Positions 39,340-48,363 of a stretch of 64,000 bases of DNA are shown piece after piece; position 1 is the stretch's first letter; each line of letters starts with the position of its first letter. Position numbers and translations under genes: made by a program. Origin of the DNA: Psychrosphaera algicola (GTDB lineage: Bacteria > Pseudomonadota > Gammaproteobacteria > Enterobacterales > Alteromonadaceae). The stretch is from contig NZ_JAQOMS010000002.1 of the NCBI RefSeq assembly GCF_028401425.1, positions 806,001 to 870,000 of the forward strand. The letters are read 5' to 3'. The notes below the pieces were generated by a model. The model ran no database searches and was not told the DNA's origin. It saw only the letters and a list, made by a program, of their open reading frames with translations.

Positions 39340-41948
39340 TTAGCTTACCTCAGAACCTAAAAAATCCTGTGCAAATCGTTGCAACACGCCACCGGCGGTG
39401 TATACCAATAATTCATCAGCTGTATCTAATCGGCATGTCACCGGTATTGTAATTTGTTCTCCGGTCACTCTAGTAACAGCTAATGATAAGGTAGAACCTA
39501 GGTTAATATCGCCTAGGACATCATACGTCTCACTACCGTCGAGCCCGTAAGTATTGCGTGTATCACCCGTTAGGAATTGTAGTGGTAATACGCCCATGCC
39601 AACCAAATTGGTTCGATGGATACGTTCAAAACCTTCTGCTAGGATCACTTCAACACCCGCTAATCGAACCCCTTTAGCCGCCCAATCACGAGATGAACCT
39701 TGACCATAATCTGCGCCAGCGACAATAATTAGTGGTTGCTTACGTTCCATATAGGTTTCTATTGCTTCCCACATACGGGTATTGGTGCCTTCAGGTTCAA
39801 TTCGAGCATAACTGCCCTGCATAATTTCACCATCTGAATTTCGACACATTTCGTTTAGTAACTTAGGATTAGCAAATGTCGCTCGTTGCGCGGTTAAATG
39901 ATCACCTCTGTGCGTTGCATAAGAATTATAGTCTTCTTCAGGCAACCCCATTTTTGTTAGATATTCACCAGCGGCACTTGTTGCCATGATCGCATTTGAT
40001 GGCGATAAATGGTCGGTCGTAATATTGTCGCCTAATACCGCAAGCGGTCGCATATTCTTTAATGTACGTGGGGCTGCTAACGCACCTTCCCAATATGGTG
40101 GTCGACGAATATAAGTGCTTTTTCGCGCCAGTCATAAAGTGGATTATTGTCTTCACCATAATCTACACGCAGATCAAACATAGGTTCATAAATCGACTTA
40201 AACTGCTCTGGCTTAACATGTTTACTAACAATATTGTCAATTTCTTCATCCGTCGGCCAGATATCGGCAAGCTTTATATCATTACCATTTTTATCGGTCC
40301 CTAATACGTCTTGTTCAATATCAAAACGCATCGTGCCAGCAATAGCATAAGCAACAACTAAAGGTGGTGATGCCAAAAACGCTTGTTTTGCGTAAGGGTG
40401 AATTCGACCGTCAAAGTTTCGGTTACCCGATAATACGGCTGTTGAGTACAAATCACGTGACACAATTTCTTGCTGGATTTCAGGATCTAATGCGCCACTC
40501 ATACCATTACATGTCGTACATGCATAAGCTACAATACCAAATCCTAGCTTTTCCATTTCAGGTAATAAACCCGATTCTTCTAAGTATAACTTAGCCACTT
40601 TTGAACCTTAGCGCAAAAGACGATTTTACCCAAGGTTTACGGATCAATCCGAGTTCATTGGCTTTTTAGCGACTAAACCGGCGGCTACCACATTACGAGG
40701 ATTGGACGTATTAGTACAACTCGTTATCGCTGCGATAATAACGGCACCATCAGGCATATTACCTTTCCAGTTGGCTAAATCGGGTTGAATAGTCGACGCT
40801 GTGATGCCTCGAGCTTGTAACTCATTCGTTGGCAATCGACGATGAGGATTTGACGGCCCTGCCATATTTCGACCGACTTTTGATAAGTCAAATTCTAGTA
40901 CCCGTGGATATTCCGCGGCGACCATTTCGTCGGCCCAAAGTCCTGATTGCTTAGCATATGACTCAACGAGTTTTACTTGCTCAGGCTCACGACCGGTTAG
41001 TTTTAAATAATCAATAGTTTGCTCATCGATGTAAAACATGCCCGCTGATGCACCATATTCTGGCGTCATATTAGAGATAGTTGCTCTATCTCCAATCGTG
41101 AGGTTTTTCGTACCTTCACCAAAAAACTCCAAATAGGTCGATACCACTTTTTGGTTACGTAAAAATTCTGTAAGCGCTAATACAATGTCAGTCGCAGTAA
41201 TACTCTGATTGACGATTGCCAACAATATTAACCCCAACAATATCTGGCAGTCGCATCATTGAAGGGCGACCTAACATGACATTTTCTGCCTCAAGACCAC
41301 CTACGCCAATGGCAATTACACCTAATGCATCAACGTGTGGTGTATGGCTATCAGTACCAACACATGTATCTGGAAAAGCGACGCCGTCCTTAACTTGAAT
41401 AACAGGCGACATTTTCTCCAAATTAATTTGGTGCATAATACCGTTCCCAGCAGGGATTACGTCTACGTTTTTAAATGCCGTTTTGGTCCACTCGATAAAA
41501 TGGAATCTATCTTCATTACGTCTATCTTCTATTGCTCGGTTTTTTCAAACGCATCAGGTTCAAAACCCGCATGTTCAACCGCGAGCGAATGATCAACAAT
41601 GAGCTGTGTTGGTACAACTGGGTTTACTTTTGCCGGGTCTCCCCCATATCAGCAATAGCGTCTCGTAAGCCAGCTAAATCAACTAATGCGGTCTGTCCTA
41701 ATATATCGTGACAAACTACACGGGCTGGATACCAAGGAAAATCCAAATCCTGTTTGTTAAACACAATTTGTTCTAAACATGCTGTCAGTTGTGCCTGATC
41801 GCATCGACGAACAAGCTGCTCAGCGAGTACTTTTGAGGTATAAGGTAATCTCGCATACGCGCCTTAGTGAAATAGCTTCGACAGCAGCTTTAGTGTCGAC
41901 ATATAAAAGATTGGTGGAAATGAGCGGAGTACAAAATTCAGTGTTCAT
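39340..41948 (-). CDS. acnD: Fe/S-dependent 2-methylisocitrate dehydratase AcnD (at least seven frame breaks)
   Basis: Aconitase-family 4Fe-4S enzyme dehydrating 2-methylcitrate. The span gives about 870 residues, the normal length. It starts MNTEFCTPLISTNLLYVDTK at 41948. Pieces follow in order: PYTSKVLAEQLVRRCDQAQ, PTQLIVDHSLAVEHAGFEP, DTCVGTDSHTPHVDALGVIA, ITSCTNTSNPRNVVAAGLVA and ACTTCNGMSGAL (cluster cysteines), then VLGDNITTDHLSPSNAI and GADYGQGSSRDWAAKGVRLA. Breaks are near 41875, 41641, 41537, 41208, 40660, 40612 and 40122, mostly in homopolymers. All catalytic segments survive. The density is higher than in the intact prp genes around it, so real decay is not excluded. Confidence 0.88.
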
Positions 41949-42063
41949 GCTGACACCTAAAGTTAAATTTATTTAATATATGTTCTGCAGAAACGCAGGG
42001 TTAACGCCGTTTTTTGAATGCAATCATTGATTCAACAACAATAACAACAAAGACAAATCAGTA

Positions 42064-42101
42064 GTGACCCCAGGTCATATTAAAAAGTGACTGGGGGTCA
42101 C
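42064..42101 (-). repeat. Strong hairpin between prpC and acnD
   Basis: GTGACCCCAGGTCA and TGACTGGGGGTCAC form a 14-base stem (one mismatch, one G-T) with a 10-base AT loop, in the 168-base gap between prpC and acnD. On the transcribed minus strand it has no following T run. It may stabilise or process the upstream prpB-prpC message rather than terminate it. Confidence 0.55.
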
Positions 42102-42116
42102 AACTAAAAACAAGCC

Positions 42117-43241
42117 TTAACCGCGTTCAGCCATAGTTGGAACTGGGCGTAAATCTTCACCCGTGTATTCTGCTGAAGGACGGATAATGCGATTATCTGA
42201 ACGTTGTTCCATAACATGTGCTGCCCAACCCGTTAATCGCGACATAACAAAAATTGGTGTAAACAATTTTGTCGGGATGGCCATAAAGTTATAAGCAGAG
42301 GCATGGAAAAAATCGGCATTACAAAATAGCTTTTTCTCGCGCCACATGACTTCTTCACAACGAACAGATACGGGATAAAGAACGGTATCCCCAACATCTG
42401 CAGCAAGTTTTTCAGACCAAGTTTTAATGATTTCATTACGAGGATCAGAATCGGCATACACTGCGTGACCAAATCCCATTATTTTTTCTTTACGTTCAAG
42501 CATGCCCATCATTTCTGCTTCAGCGTGATCCGCAGAAGTGAACTTTTCAATCATGTCCATCGCAGCTTCATTCGCACCACCATGTAAAGGACCACGCAGG
42601 GAACCAATAGCGCCAGTAATACAAGAATGCATATCAGAAAGGGTTGAAGCACAAACTCGAGCCGTAAATGTAGAGGCATTAAATTCGTGTTCAGCATATA
42701 AAATGAGTGAAACGTGCATAACTTTTTCATGCAGTTCATTTGGTTTTTCGCCCGTCAACATATGCAAGAAATGTCCGCCGATTGAATTGTCATCGGTCGC
42801 AGTTTCAATTCGAACACCGTCGTGGCTAAAACGGTACCAGTAACAAATGATACTTGGGAATAAAGCCAACATACGGTCGGTAACTTCTTGTTGCTGTGAA
42901 AAGTCTGCTTCGCCTTCCAAGTTCCCCAACATTGAACAGCCTGTACGTAATACATCCATCGGATGTGCATCGGCCGGAATTCGTTCTAATACTTCTTTTA
43001 ATGCTTCAGGCAGTGAACGAAGTGACTTTAACTTCGCTTTATAACTTGTTAATTCTTGTTGGTTTGGTAAATGCCCTTTTAAAATTAAATGGGCGACTTC
43101 TTCAAATTCACATTTGTCAGCTAAATCTTTTACGTCATATCCAAGATACGTTAAACCTGAGCCTGAAACGCCAACAGTTGAAAGTGCTGTTTTTCCAGCA
43201 ACTTGACCACGCAAACCTGCGCCACTTAATACCTTCGCCAT
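42117..43241 (-). CDS. prpC: 2-methylcitrate synthase PrpC
   Basis: Condenses propionyl-CoA with oxaloacetate. 374 residues and intact. The start MAKVLSGAGLRGQVAGKTAL is typical of PrpC rather than of citrate synthase GltA. Catalytic residues lie in SLRGPLHGGANEAAMDMIEK and MGFGHAVYADSDPRNEI, with the Asp in the region ending VMSRLTGWAAHVMEQRSDNR. It lies between prpB and acnD in the operon. Confidence 0.95.
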   Translation of the reverse strand: MAKVLSGAGLRGQVAGKTALSTVGVSGSGLTYLGYDVKDLADKCEFEEVAHLILKGHLPNQQELTSYKAKLKSLRSLPEALKEVLERIPADAHPMDVLRTGCSMLGNLEGEADFSQQQEVTDRMLALFPSIICYWYRFSHDGVRIETATDDNSIGGHFLHMLTGEKPNELHEKVMHVSLILYAEHEFNASTFTARVCASTLSDMHSCITGAIGSLRGPLHGGANEAAMDMIEKFTSADHAEAEMMGMLERKEKIMGFGHAVYADSDPRNEIIKTWSEKLAADVGDTVLYPVSVRCEEVMWREKKLFCNADFFHASAYNFMAIPTKLFTPIFVMSRLTGWAAHVMEQRSDNRIIRPSAEYTGEDLRPVPTMAERG

Positions 43242-43341
43242 AAGATGTTCTCCACATTGTAGGGTGTGTAAATATTGTTTATTGCCACTTGATGCGGCTT
43301 ATTATAAATAATTTAATTTGTGTTCTATTTGTTCGAAATTG

Positions 43342-44220
43342 CTACTTGTTTTTACCTTCTGCAAATAATGCATCGAGCTTTTGTTCATATTCGTGATAAC
43401 TAAGGTAATCGTACAATTCCATTCTAGTTTGCATTTGGTCAATAACCGCTTTTTGATCGCCGTTATCCAAAATTGACTTGTAAACATTTTCCGCCGCTTT
43501 ATTCATCGCTCGAAACGCACTTAATGGATAAAGCACCATAGCCACCCCCCAATCACTTAGTTGGTCGCGATTCCACAATTCTGTTTTGCCAAATTCAGTA
43601 ATATTAGCGAGAATAGGAACGCTCAGTGCGCTTGAAAATGCCCGATAATGTTCTTCCGTTTGGATAGCCTCGGCAAAGATCCCGTCAGCCCCGGCCTCAA
43701 CATAGGCTTTTGCACGTTCAATCGCTGCATCTATTCCCTCTTGAGCAAATGAGTCTGTTCTCGCCATAATGAAAAAATCAGGATCCGTTCTTGCGTCCAC
43801 TGCCGCTTTAATACGGTCAACCATTTCAGAAGTTGGTACGATCTCTTTATTTGGCCTATGACCACAACGTTTTTGAGCGACTTGGTCTTCCATATGAACT
43901 GCAGCCGCGCCGGCTTTTTCCATATCTCTTACCGTTTTAGCAATATTAAATGCGCCTCCCCATCCTGTATCAATATCTACCATAAGGGGTAGATCACAGG
44001 CAGACGTAATACGCTGAACATCAACCAGTACGTCGTTAAGCGATGTCATGCCTAGATCGGGTAAACCATAAGATGCATTTGCAACGCCACCACCAGACAA
44101 ATAAATTGCTTTATGACCAATTTCTTTTGCCATCATGGCCGAATACGCATTAATAGTACCTACAATTTGCAATGGTTTAGCGTCAACCAAAGCTTGACGA
44201 AATTTTTTACCTGGACTCAT
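43342..44220 (-). CDS. prpB: 2-methylisocitrate lyase PrpB
   Basis: Cleaves 2-methylisocitrate to pyruvate and succinate, the last step of the methylcitrate cycle. 292 residues and intact. MSPGKKFRQALVDAKPLQIV at the start, AIYLSGGGVANASYGLPDLG, the metal site MVDIDTGWGG and the catalytic loop DQVAQKRCGHRPNKEIVP (KRCGH) identify it in the ICL/PEP-mutase superfamily. First metabolic gene of the operon, 30 bases after gntR. Confidence 0.96.
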   Translation of the reverse strand: MSPGKKFRQALVDAKPLQIVGTINAYSAMMAKEIGHKAIYLSGGGVANASYGLPDLGMTSLNDVLVDVQRITSACDLPLMVDIDTGWGGAFNIAKTVRDMEKAGAAAVHMEDQVAQKRCGHRPNKEIVPTSEMVDRIKAAVDARTDPDFFIMARTDSFAQEGIDAAIERAKAYVEAGADGIFAEAIQTEEHYRAFSSALSVPILANITEFGKTELWNRDQLSDWGVAMVLYPLSAFRAMNKAAENVYKSILDNGDQKAVIDQMQTRMELYDYLSYHEYEQKLDALFAEGKNK

Positions 44221-44250
44221 AAGTTCTCTCGCTGTGTGATTTAATTATTA

Positions 44251-44907
44251 TTAAGATTGCGACAATTTGTCAGCAATATTATTTTTTGAATAGGTGATGT
44301 GTCTTCTCATCAACATTTCCGCTAATTCTGCATCTCGGTTTTTAATTGCCATCGCTATGTACTTGTGTTCGTCAAAGGCTGTTGTTACCCGAGGCCCCGC
44401 CATTCCAAATTGAACTCTATACATTCGTACTAAATGGTAAATGCCTTCCACTAATATCGTGATCAATTGCTGATTTTTACTGCCCAAGATTATTCGATAA
44501 TGAAAATCAACATCACCAGCTTCCTGATAATAAGATTCGCCGGGCTTAACAGTTGCAAAATGGGACTCAAGGAGTTGATTTAGATCAGCGATTTCTTGTT
44601 GAGTCATGTTTTGAGCTGCAAGTCTTGCAGCCATGCCTTCTAGTGATTCTCTTACTTGATAAAGCTCTATCAATCCATGTTCAGACAATTCAACAACTCT
44701 GGCACCAACGTTTGCTTTACGTTCAACTAAATGGCATGTAACCAAGCGATTAATTGCTTCTCGGATCACTGCGCGACTAACTTCATAGGTTGTCGACAAT
44801 TCAGCTTCATTTAATTTAGATCCATGCTTAATTGATCCTTCCACTATCGCGTTACGTAGTAAGTAGAATATCTTATCTGAGCTGGTTATTGGTTGATCTG
44901 AAATCAT
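44251..44907 (-). CDS. GntR/FadR-type regulator of the methylcitrate operon
   Basis: 218 residues and intact. The N-terminal GntR winged helix is DKIFYLLRNAIVEGSIKHGS then LSTTYEVSRAVIREAINRLV. The C-terminal FCD ligand domain has metal-binding His and Asp (DVDFHYRIILGSKNQ, FDEHKYIAMAIKNRD). It is first in the operon upstream of prpB, and TGTCGACAAT elements lie both just upstream of its start and inside its own coding region. Autoregulation with a methylcitrate-cycle intermediate as effector is likely by analogy to PrpR-type GntR regulators in Shewanella and Vibrio. Confidence 0.9.
   Translation of the reverse strand: MISDQPITSSDKIFYLLRNAIVEGSIKHGSKLNEAELSTTYEVSRAVIREAINRLVTCHLVERKANVGARVVELSEHGLIELYQVRESLEGMAARLAAQNMTQQEIADLNQLLESHFATVKPGESYYQEAGDVDFHYRIILGSKNQQLITILVEGIYHLVRMYRVQFGMAGPRVTTAFDEHKYIAMAIKNRDAELAEMLMRRHITYSKNNIADKLSQS
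44790..44799. promoter_or_regulatory. Intragenic copy of the GntR-type operator
   Basis: Perfect palindrome TTGTCGACAA inside the gntR coding sequence (codons for Leu-Ser-Thr-Thr in the helix-turn-helix), about 110 bases inside the gene. It matches the core of both upstream copies. Confidence 0.4.
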
Positions 44908-44931
44908 GTGTGCTCGTCAATAATTACATCA

Positions 44932-44943
44932 AGTGTCGACAAT
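44932..44943. promoter_or_regulatory. GntR-type operator, copy 1 upstream of the prp operon
   Basis: AGTGTCGACAAT, 25 bases before the gntR start codon. It shares TGTCGACAAT with the copy at 44984; the TGTCGACA core is palindromic, the shape expected for a GntR/FCD dimer. Confidence 0.65.
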
Positions 44944-44983
44944 CTAGTGGAGTTTTAATGAAAGATCAACTAAAAATAGCAAT

Positions 44984-44995
44984 ATTGTCGACAAT
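44984..44995. promoter_or_regulatory. GntR-type operator, copy 2 upstream of the prp operon
   Basis: ATTGTCGACAAT, a perfect 12-base palindrome. It lies 52 bases (about five helical turns) from copy 1, which would let two dimers bind the same DNA face. Confidence 0.7.
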
Positions 44996-45097
44996 GAGTA
45001 AATAAAAGATAAAATGCACGACACTGTGGATAAGCTGGGTAAAACCGGTGCAAAAGGTCTGCACAGTCTGTTTAGTAAACATACAAGTTGTTGATTT

Positions 45098-45291
45098 GCC
45101 CTCGATTAAAAAATATTCATTTAGGGCTTTATTTTAAGAATTTGTTGATCTAGACTGTCTCAACTCACCACATAAAGCTATGTTCTTTGAACCTTTATGT
45201 GAACCACTTTAGGTAGTGGTAACTGTTAGCGCACGGCTCTGTAGAGAGCCATTCCCCTAGCCCTGAGCAGGAATCGTTCAGGGCTTTTTTT
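45098..45291 (+). ncRNA. Candidate structured RNA with intrinsic terminator
   Basis: A run of hairpins in a gene-free region: GCCCT/AGGGC (45098-45127), CACATAAAG/CTTTATGTG (45169-45201), ACCAC/GTGGT (45203-45220), GGCTCT/AGAGCC (45235-45250) and the terminator AGCCCTGA/TCAGGGCT followed by T7 (45259-45291). There is no open frame across it. The terminator ends 67 bases before the 3' end of the convergent tatD gene, so it is not needed by any protein gene on the plus strand. I do not recognise an Rfam family; a free-standing small RNA of about 125-190 nt is the best reading. The 5' end and promoter are not defined. Confidence 0.45.
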
Positions 45292-45358
45292 GCCTGCGAT
45301 TTGATATATTCCATTTCGCATGGGTTTTGAATCCGTTTAGATACTAATAGTAGGTAGC

Positions 45359-46150
45359 TTATAAGTTAGTTGTAGAAAACAACTGCTTAAAATTATTTGT
45401 AGTAACGCTTGCCACTTCTTCAATTGGCACGTTCTTAAGTTTTGCAATAAATTCAGCAACGTGCCTAACATATGCAGGTTGATTTTGTTTACCTCGATAA
45501 GGAACTGGCGCAAGATAAGGTGAGTCAGTTTCTATAAGCAATCTATCTAGTGGCATTTTTCTAACCACATCTTGCAATTCAACTGCATTTTTGAACGTTA
45601 CGATACCTGAAATTGAAATGTAAAAGTCTAAATCCATTGCTGCTTTCGCCATATCCCAGGACTCAGTAAAGCAATGCAATACGCCACGACATTCATTTGC
45701 TTTATTCGCTTTTAGGATGTCAATCGTGTCGGTACGTGCATCTCTAGTATGAACAATTACCGGTTTGCCCAGCTGACGACCAACTTCAATGTGGTGTACA
45801 AAACTTGCCTGCTGCTCTTTTATCGAATCTTTTGAGTAATAATAATCTAACCCAGTTTCGCCCACGGCGACGACACGTGGTGCATCCGCTAATTTACGTA
45901 AATCACTTAATGCATAATTTTTGTCTTCGCCAACATGACAAGGGTGAACTCCACAGGAGAAAAATACATTTTCTCTATGCTCTGCCGTTGCAACCATAGT
46001 TGGAAATTGATCCATTGAAATAGCAACACATAACATATGTGATACTTGGTTTGCCGCCGCATTATCAAATAATTGATCAAATTCAATTTTTTCTTTTTGT
46101 AAATCAATGCGATCAAGATGGCAATGCGAGTCGATTAATTGCAAAGTCAT
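45359..46150 (-). CDS. TatD family metal-dependent hydrolase
   Basis: TIM-barrel DNase/hydrolase, 263 residues and intact. Metal ligands are visible: IDSHCHLDRI (HxH), VGETGLDYYY (Glu), VIVHTRDARTDT (His), GVLHCFTESWDMA (His) and LLIETDSPYLAPVPYRGKQN (Asp). It starts at 46150. It belongs to the YcfH/TatD group, with roles reported in DNA repair and tRNA or D-amino-acid processing; which paralogue this is cannot be settled. Confidence 0.9.
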   Translation of the reverse strand: MTLQLIDSHCHLDRIDLQKEKIEFDQLFDNAAANQVSHMLCVAISMDQFPTMVATAEHRENVFFSCGVHPCHVGEDKNYALSDLRKLADAPRVVAVGETGLDYYYSKDSIKEQQASFVHHIEVGRQLGKPVIVHTRDARTDTIDILKANKANECRGVLHCFTESWDMAKAAMDLDFYISISGIVTFKNAVELQDVVRKMPLDRLLIETDSPYLAPVPYRGKQNQPAYVRHVAEFIAKLKNVPIEEVASVTTNNFKQLFSTTNL

Positions 46151-46530
46151 GTTATACCTTGGTAAAAATAAAATTAGCTTAATTATCCCAAATCAAACCG
46201 CAGAAACATAGCCATTTGACAAATTACTTTATATTGTAAGCGTAAATGGCCTTTCACTGTGTATTGCTGACTTAATCGCTATCGAATTAATACCGAATAC
46301 CAAAAGTAGAGCCTCGCTCACGTCAGCCTCATTTTTTAATTATTTATCAATCAACTGAAGTGATCCAATACCTTTAGCAATTCGTATCAATAGACTCAAA
46401 TTGGAAACGGATATTTTCCATTTGAGAACAAAAACTTTCTTTACAGACCGAGCGGTCGGTATTATGATCGAGTTCGTTGGAAGACATCCAAAATGAATGA
46501 TAAAACACATCAATACGAGTCGAGGTCGAA
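46151..46530. other. Intergenic stretch between tatD and the mlaC-like gene
   Basis: 380 bases between divergent genes. It contains the palindrome at 46446-46457 with TATTAT (46460-46465) beside it as a possible -10 box. The segment 46160-46400 shows nothing else I can support. Confidence 0.45.
46446..46457. promoter_or_regulatory. TetR-type operator palindrome before the mlaC-like gene
   Basis: GACCG-AG-CGGTC is a perfect 12-base palindrome immediately upstream of TATTAT, 73 bases before the coding start. The GACCG/CGGTC half-sites resemble those bound by NemR/AcrR-class TetR repressors. No TetR gene is in the window. Confidence 0.5.
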
Positions 46531-47205
46531 ATGTTAAAAAACTTAATTATTGCAGTAGCCATATTGGCTACCTTCTCCGCTGCAGCGGTTTCTAAAGATA
46601 ACAACCCATTAAGTGGTAACGAGTATGTGCTAGAAAATACAAAAAAGTTAGCGCAAATTGACAGACAAGGGTCGCCTTACTTACTTGTTCAACAACTTGG
46701 TGAGACTTTGTTTGAATCAGTTACTCATATCAAAAGCATCAATGCTGACGAGTCAGCTGTAAGTACTGTTTCGATGCAAGACCTCGTTGAAGAACAATTA
46801 ATGCCTTTCATAGACGTTACGTTTGCTTCATACAAAATTTTGGGGACACAGCTAAAAAAATCGACTAAAGAAGAACGTGAAATGTTTGTCAATGCAATGC
46901 AACGATCACTAATTCAAACCTATTCTGGTGCTTTATCGCAATATACAAATCAAACAGTCGTTTATGAGCAAGATAAAAACGTTGATGGGAAAAAATCGGT
47001 AAATGTAAAAGCTGAATTAATGTCTGATAACGGCCCCACGTTAAGTATGATATTTAAACTTCGAAAAGGCCGTCAATCTGGTGAATGGAAAGCATATGAC
47101 CTAATTGTTGAAGGCATCAGCTTAGTAGACTCTAAACGCGCAGAGTTATCTACGCCAATCCGTCAAAATGGCATTGAATATGTCGTAAATACGGTTTTGA
47201 ACTGA
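46531..47205 (+). CDS. MlaC-family periplasmic phospholipid-binding protein (orphan)
   Basis: Predicted periplasmic lipid carrier of the MlaC/Ttg2D family, 224 residues and intact. The signal peptide is MLKNLIIAVAILATFSAAAVS. Family features: LMPFIDVTFASYKILGTQL, FVNAMQRSLIQTYSGALSQY, then VKAELMSDNGPTLSMIFKLR and WKAYDLIVEGISLVDSKRAE, ending in a short helix. The usual partners MlaF, MlaE, MlaD and MlaB are absent here, so it acts alone or with a system elsewhere. It has its own promoter region with a TetR-type palindrome and a hairpin at its 3' end. Confidence 0.82.
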   Translation: MLKNLIIAVAILATFSAAAVSKDNNPLSGNEYVLENTKKLAQIDRQGSPYLLVQQLGETLFESVTHIKSINADESAVSTVSMQDLVEEQLMPFIDVTFASYKILGTQLKKSTKEEREMFVNAMQRSLIQTYSGALSQYTNQTVVYEQDKNVDGKKSVNVKAELMSDNGPTLSMIFKLRKGRQSGEWKAYDLIVEGISLVDSKRAELSTPIRQNGIEYVVNTVLN

Positions 47206-47577
47206 TTTTAATTCGCGCTCAGCTAATTGCCCAATATATAGAATTCGACCTCATATATTGGGTATTTTATTTTATACAGCCTTCCCCTTCTATTTTTCAA
47301 CCATAAAAACTCAATGTCACATGAGTCACTTTCCCTGCAAAAATTTAGTGTATTCTCTCACCGCTGACTAAGCTCTGAACCAACTAGTTAAATATGAGTA
47401 TATTTGAATCTTAGACGCTCACTGACAACTCAGCAAAAAAAGCGATAAGTCGGAAGTATTTCACAATGCGTCCATGCTTATTTTTATTGATCGTAATTTA
47501 ATTGAATACATATTGATTCTTTGTATCCAAACCTCTAACACTTTAGGTCAAACAATATGAATTGCAGAATTGATTTA
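47206..47577. other. Intergenic stretch after the mlaC-like gene
   Basis: 372 bases between convergent genes with a hairpin at 47230-47262 (CCCAATATAT/ATATATTGGG) followed by TATTTTATTTTAT, a probable terminator of the mlaC-like gene. The remaining 300 bases are AT-rich with no supported feature. Confidence 0.5.
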
Positions 47578-48084
47578 TTAATCTGTTAAAATCTTTTTAT
47601 GAATCGCAAATTCTCTGGTTTCACGTATTTGATTTTGATCTTTAATTGCCTTAATCATTTTAATTTTTTGCAGGTATTCCAGTGGCATATTTAATTCAGC
47701 CGCGCCAATTAGTACATGATTTAAATACCAGTCATAAGGTTTTAACTTATCGGCAGTCGTGAGGCCATAATACATTTGGGCAGTAACAAGCTCGCCATTT
47801 TCTCCGGTCACTTCGACACTTTTTATCCCATAACTGTGTCCAAGGCTTTCAGCCTTATCTAAAATGTTTTTTTCTGCGTCTTCTATTTCGTATAAAGCAC
47901 CAAACACAACATCACTTGGATTATCAGTGAATAAGGCGTCGCACTTACCTGAACCGTCTGTGCTTCGCATATTAAACATGAGTTTATGCTTAGTTAATTT
48001 AAAAGTACCTAAACGCTTTGCACTTGGCGTTCTTCTTTGAATTCGGCTTAATGCCATATTGGAACCATACGCGTAATATAACAA
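47578..48084 (-). CDS. Gamma-glutamylcyclotransferase-like (GGCT fold) protein
   Basis: 168 residues and intact. The fold signature YYAYGSNMALSRIQRR at the N-terminus provides the YGSN substrate loop. The catalytic Glu is probably in DKAESLGHSYGIKSVEVTGE. Likely releases 5-oxoproline from gamma-glutamyl dipeptides or related compounds, but many bacterial members are uncharacterised. Single gene; downstream end faces the mlaC-like gene. Confidence 0.78.
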   Translation of the reverse strand: MLYYAYGSNMALSRIQRRTPSAKRLGTFKLTKHKLMFNMRSTDGSGKCDALFTDNPSDVVFGALYEIEDAEKNILDKAESLGHSYGIKSVEVTGENGELVTAQMYYGLTTADKLKPYDWYLNHVLIGAAELNMPLEYLQKIKMIKAIKDQNQIRETREFAIHKKILTD

Positions 48085-48363
48085 TTCATTCTCTCGGTTT
48101 TTGGAACTTGCTTATTCCATAGTTAATAACATGTTACGTCCAACCAGTAAATTAAACTAATTTAGATAAATCAAAATAGTTAGTGATTGTTAGCAACAAG
48201 ATTTTTGGTTTTCTATAAAAACAAGGCTTAAGGCAGGGCTGAACAACTTGCAGGGACGGTTTTACACGTTAATCCGAGGATCTAGATTTCAACTCGATCT
48301 AAAATCAAAACTGAATGCAACTGACAAATATGTTGAGCCTTCAGTCTAATTTAACTATATGCG

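Noticed and set aside
38118..44907. prp region as a genomic island
   Set aside because: Base composition and codon style look like the neighbours, and the operon has the standard content; no integrase, direct repeats or tRNA junctions.
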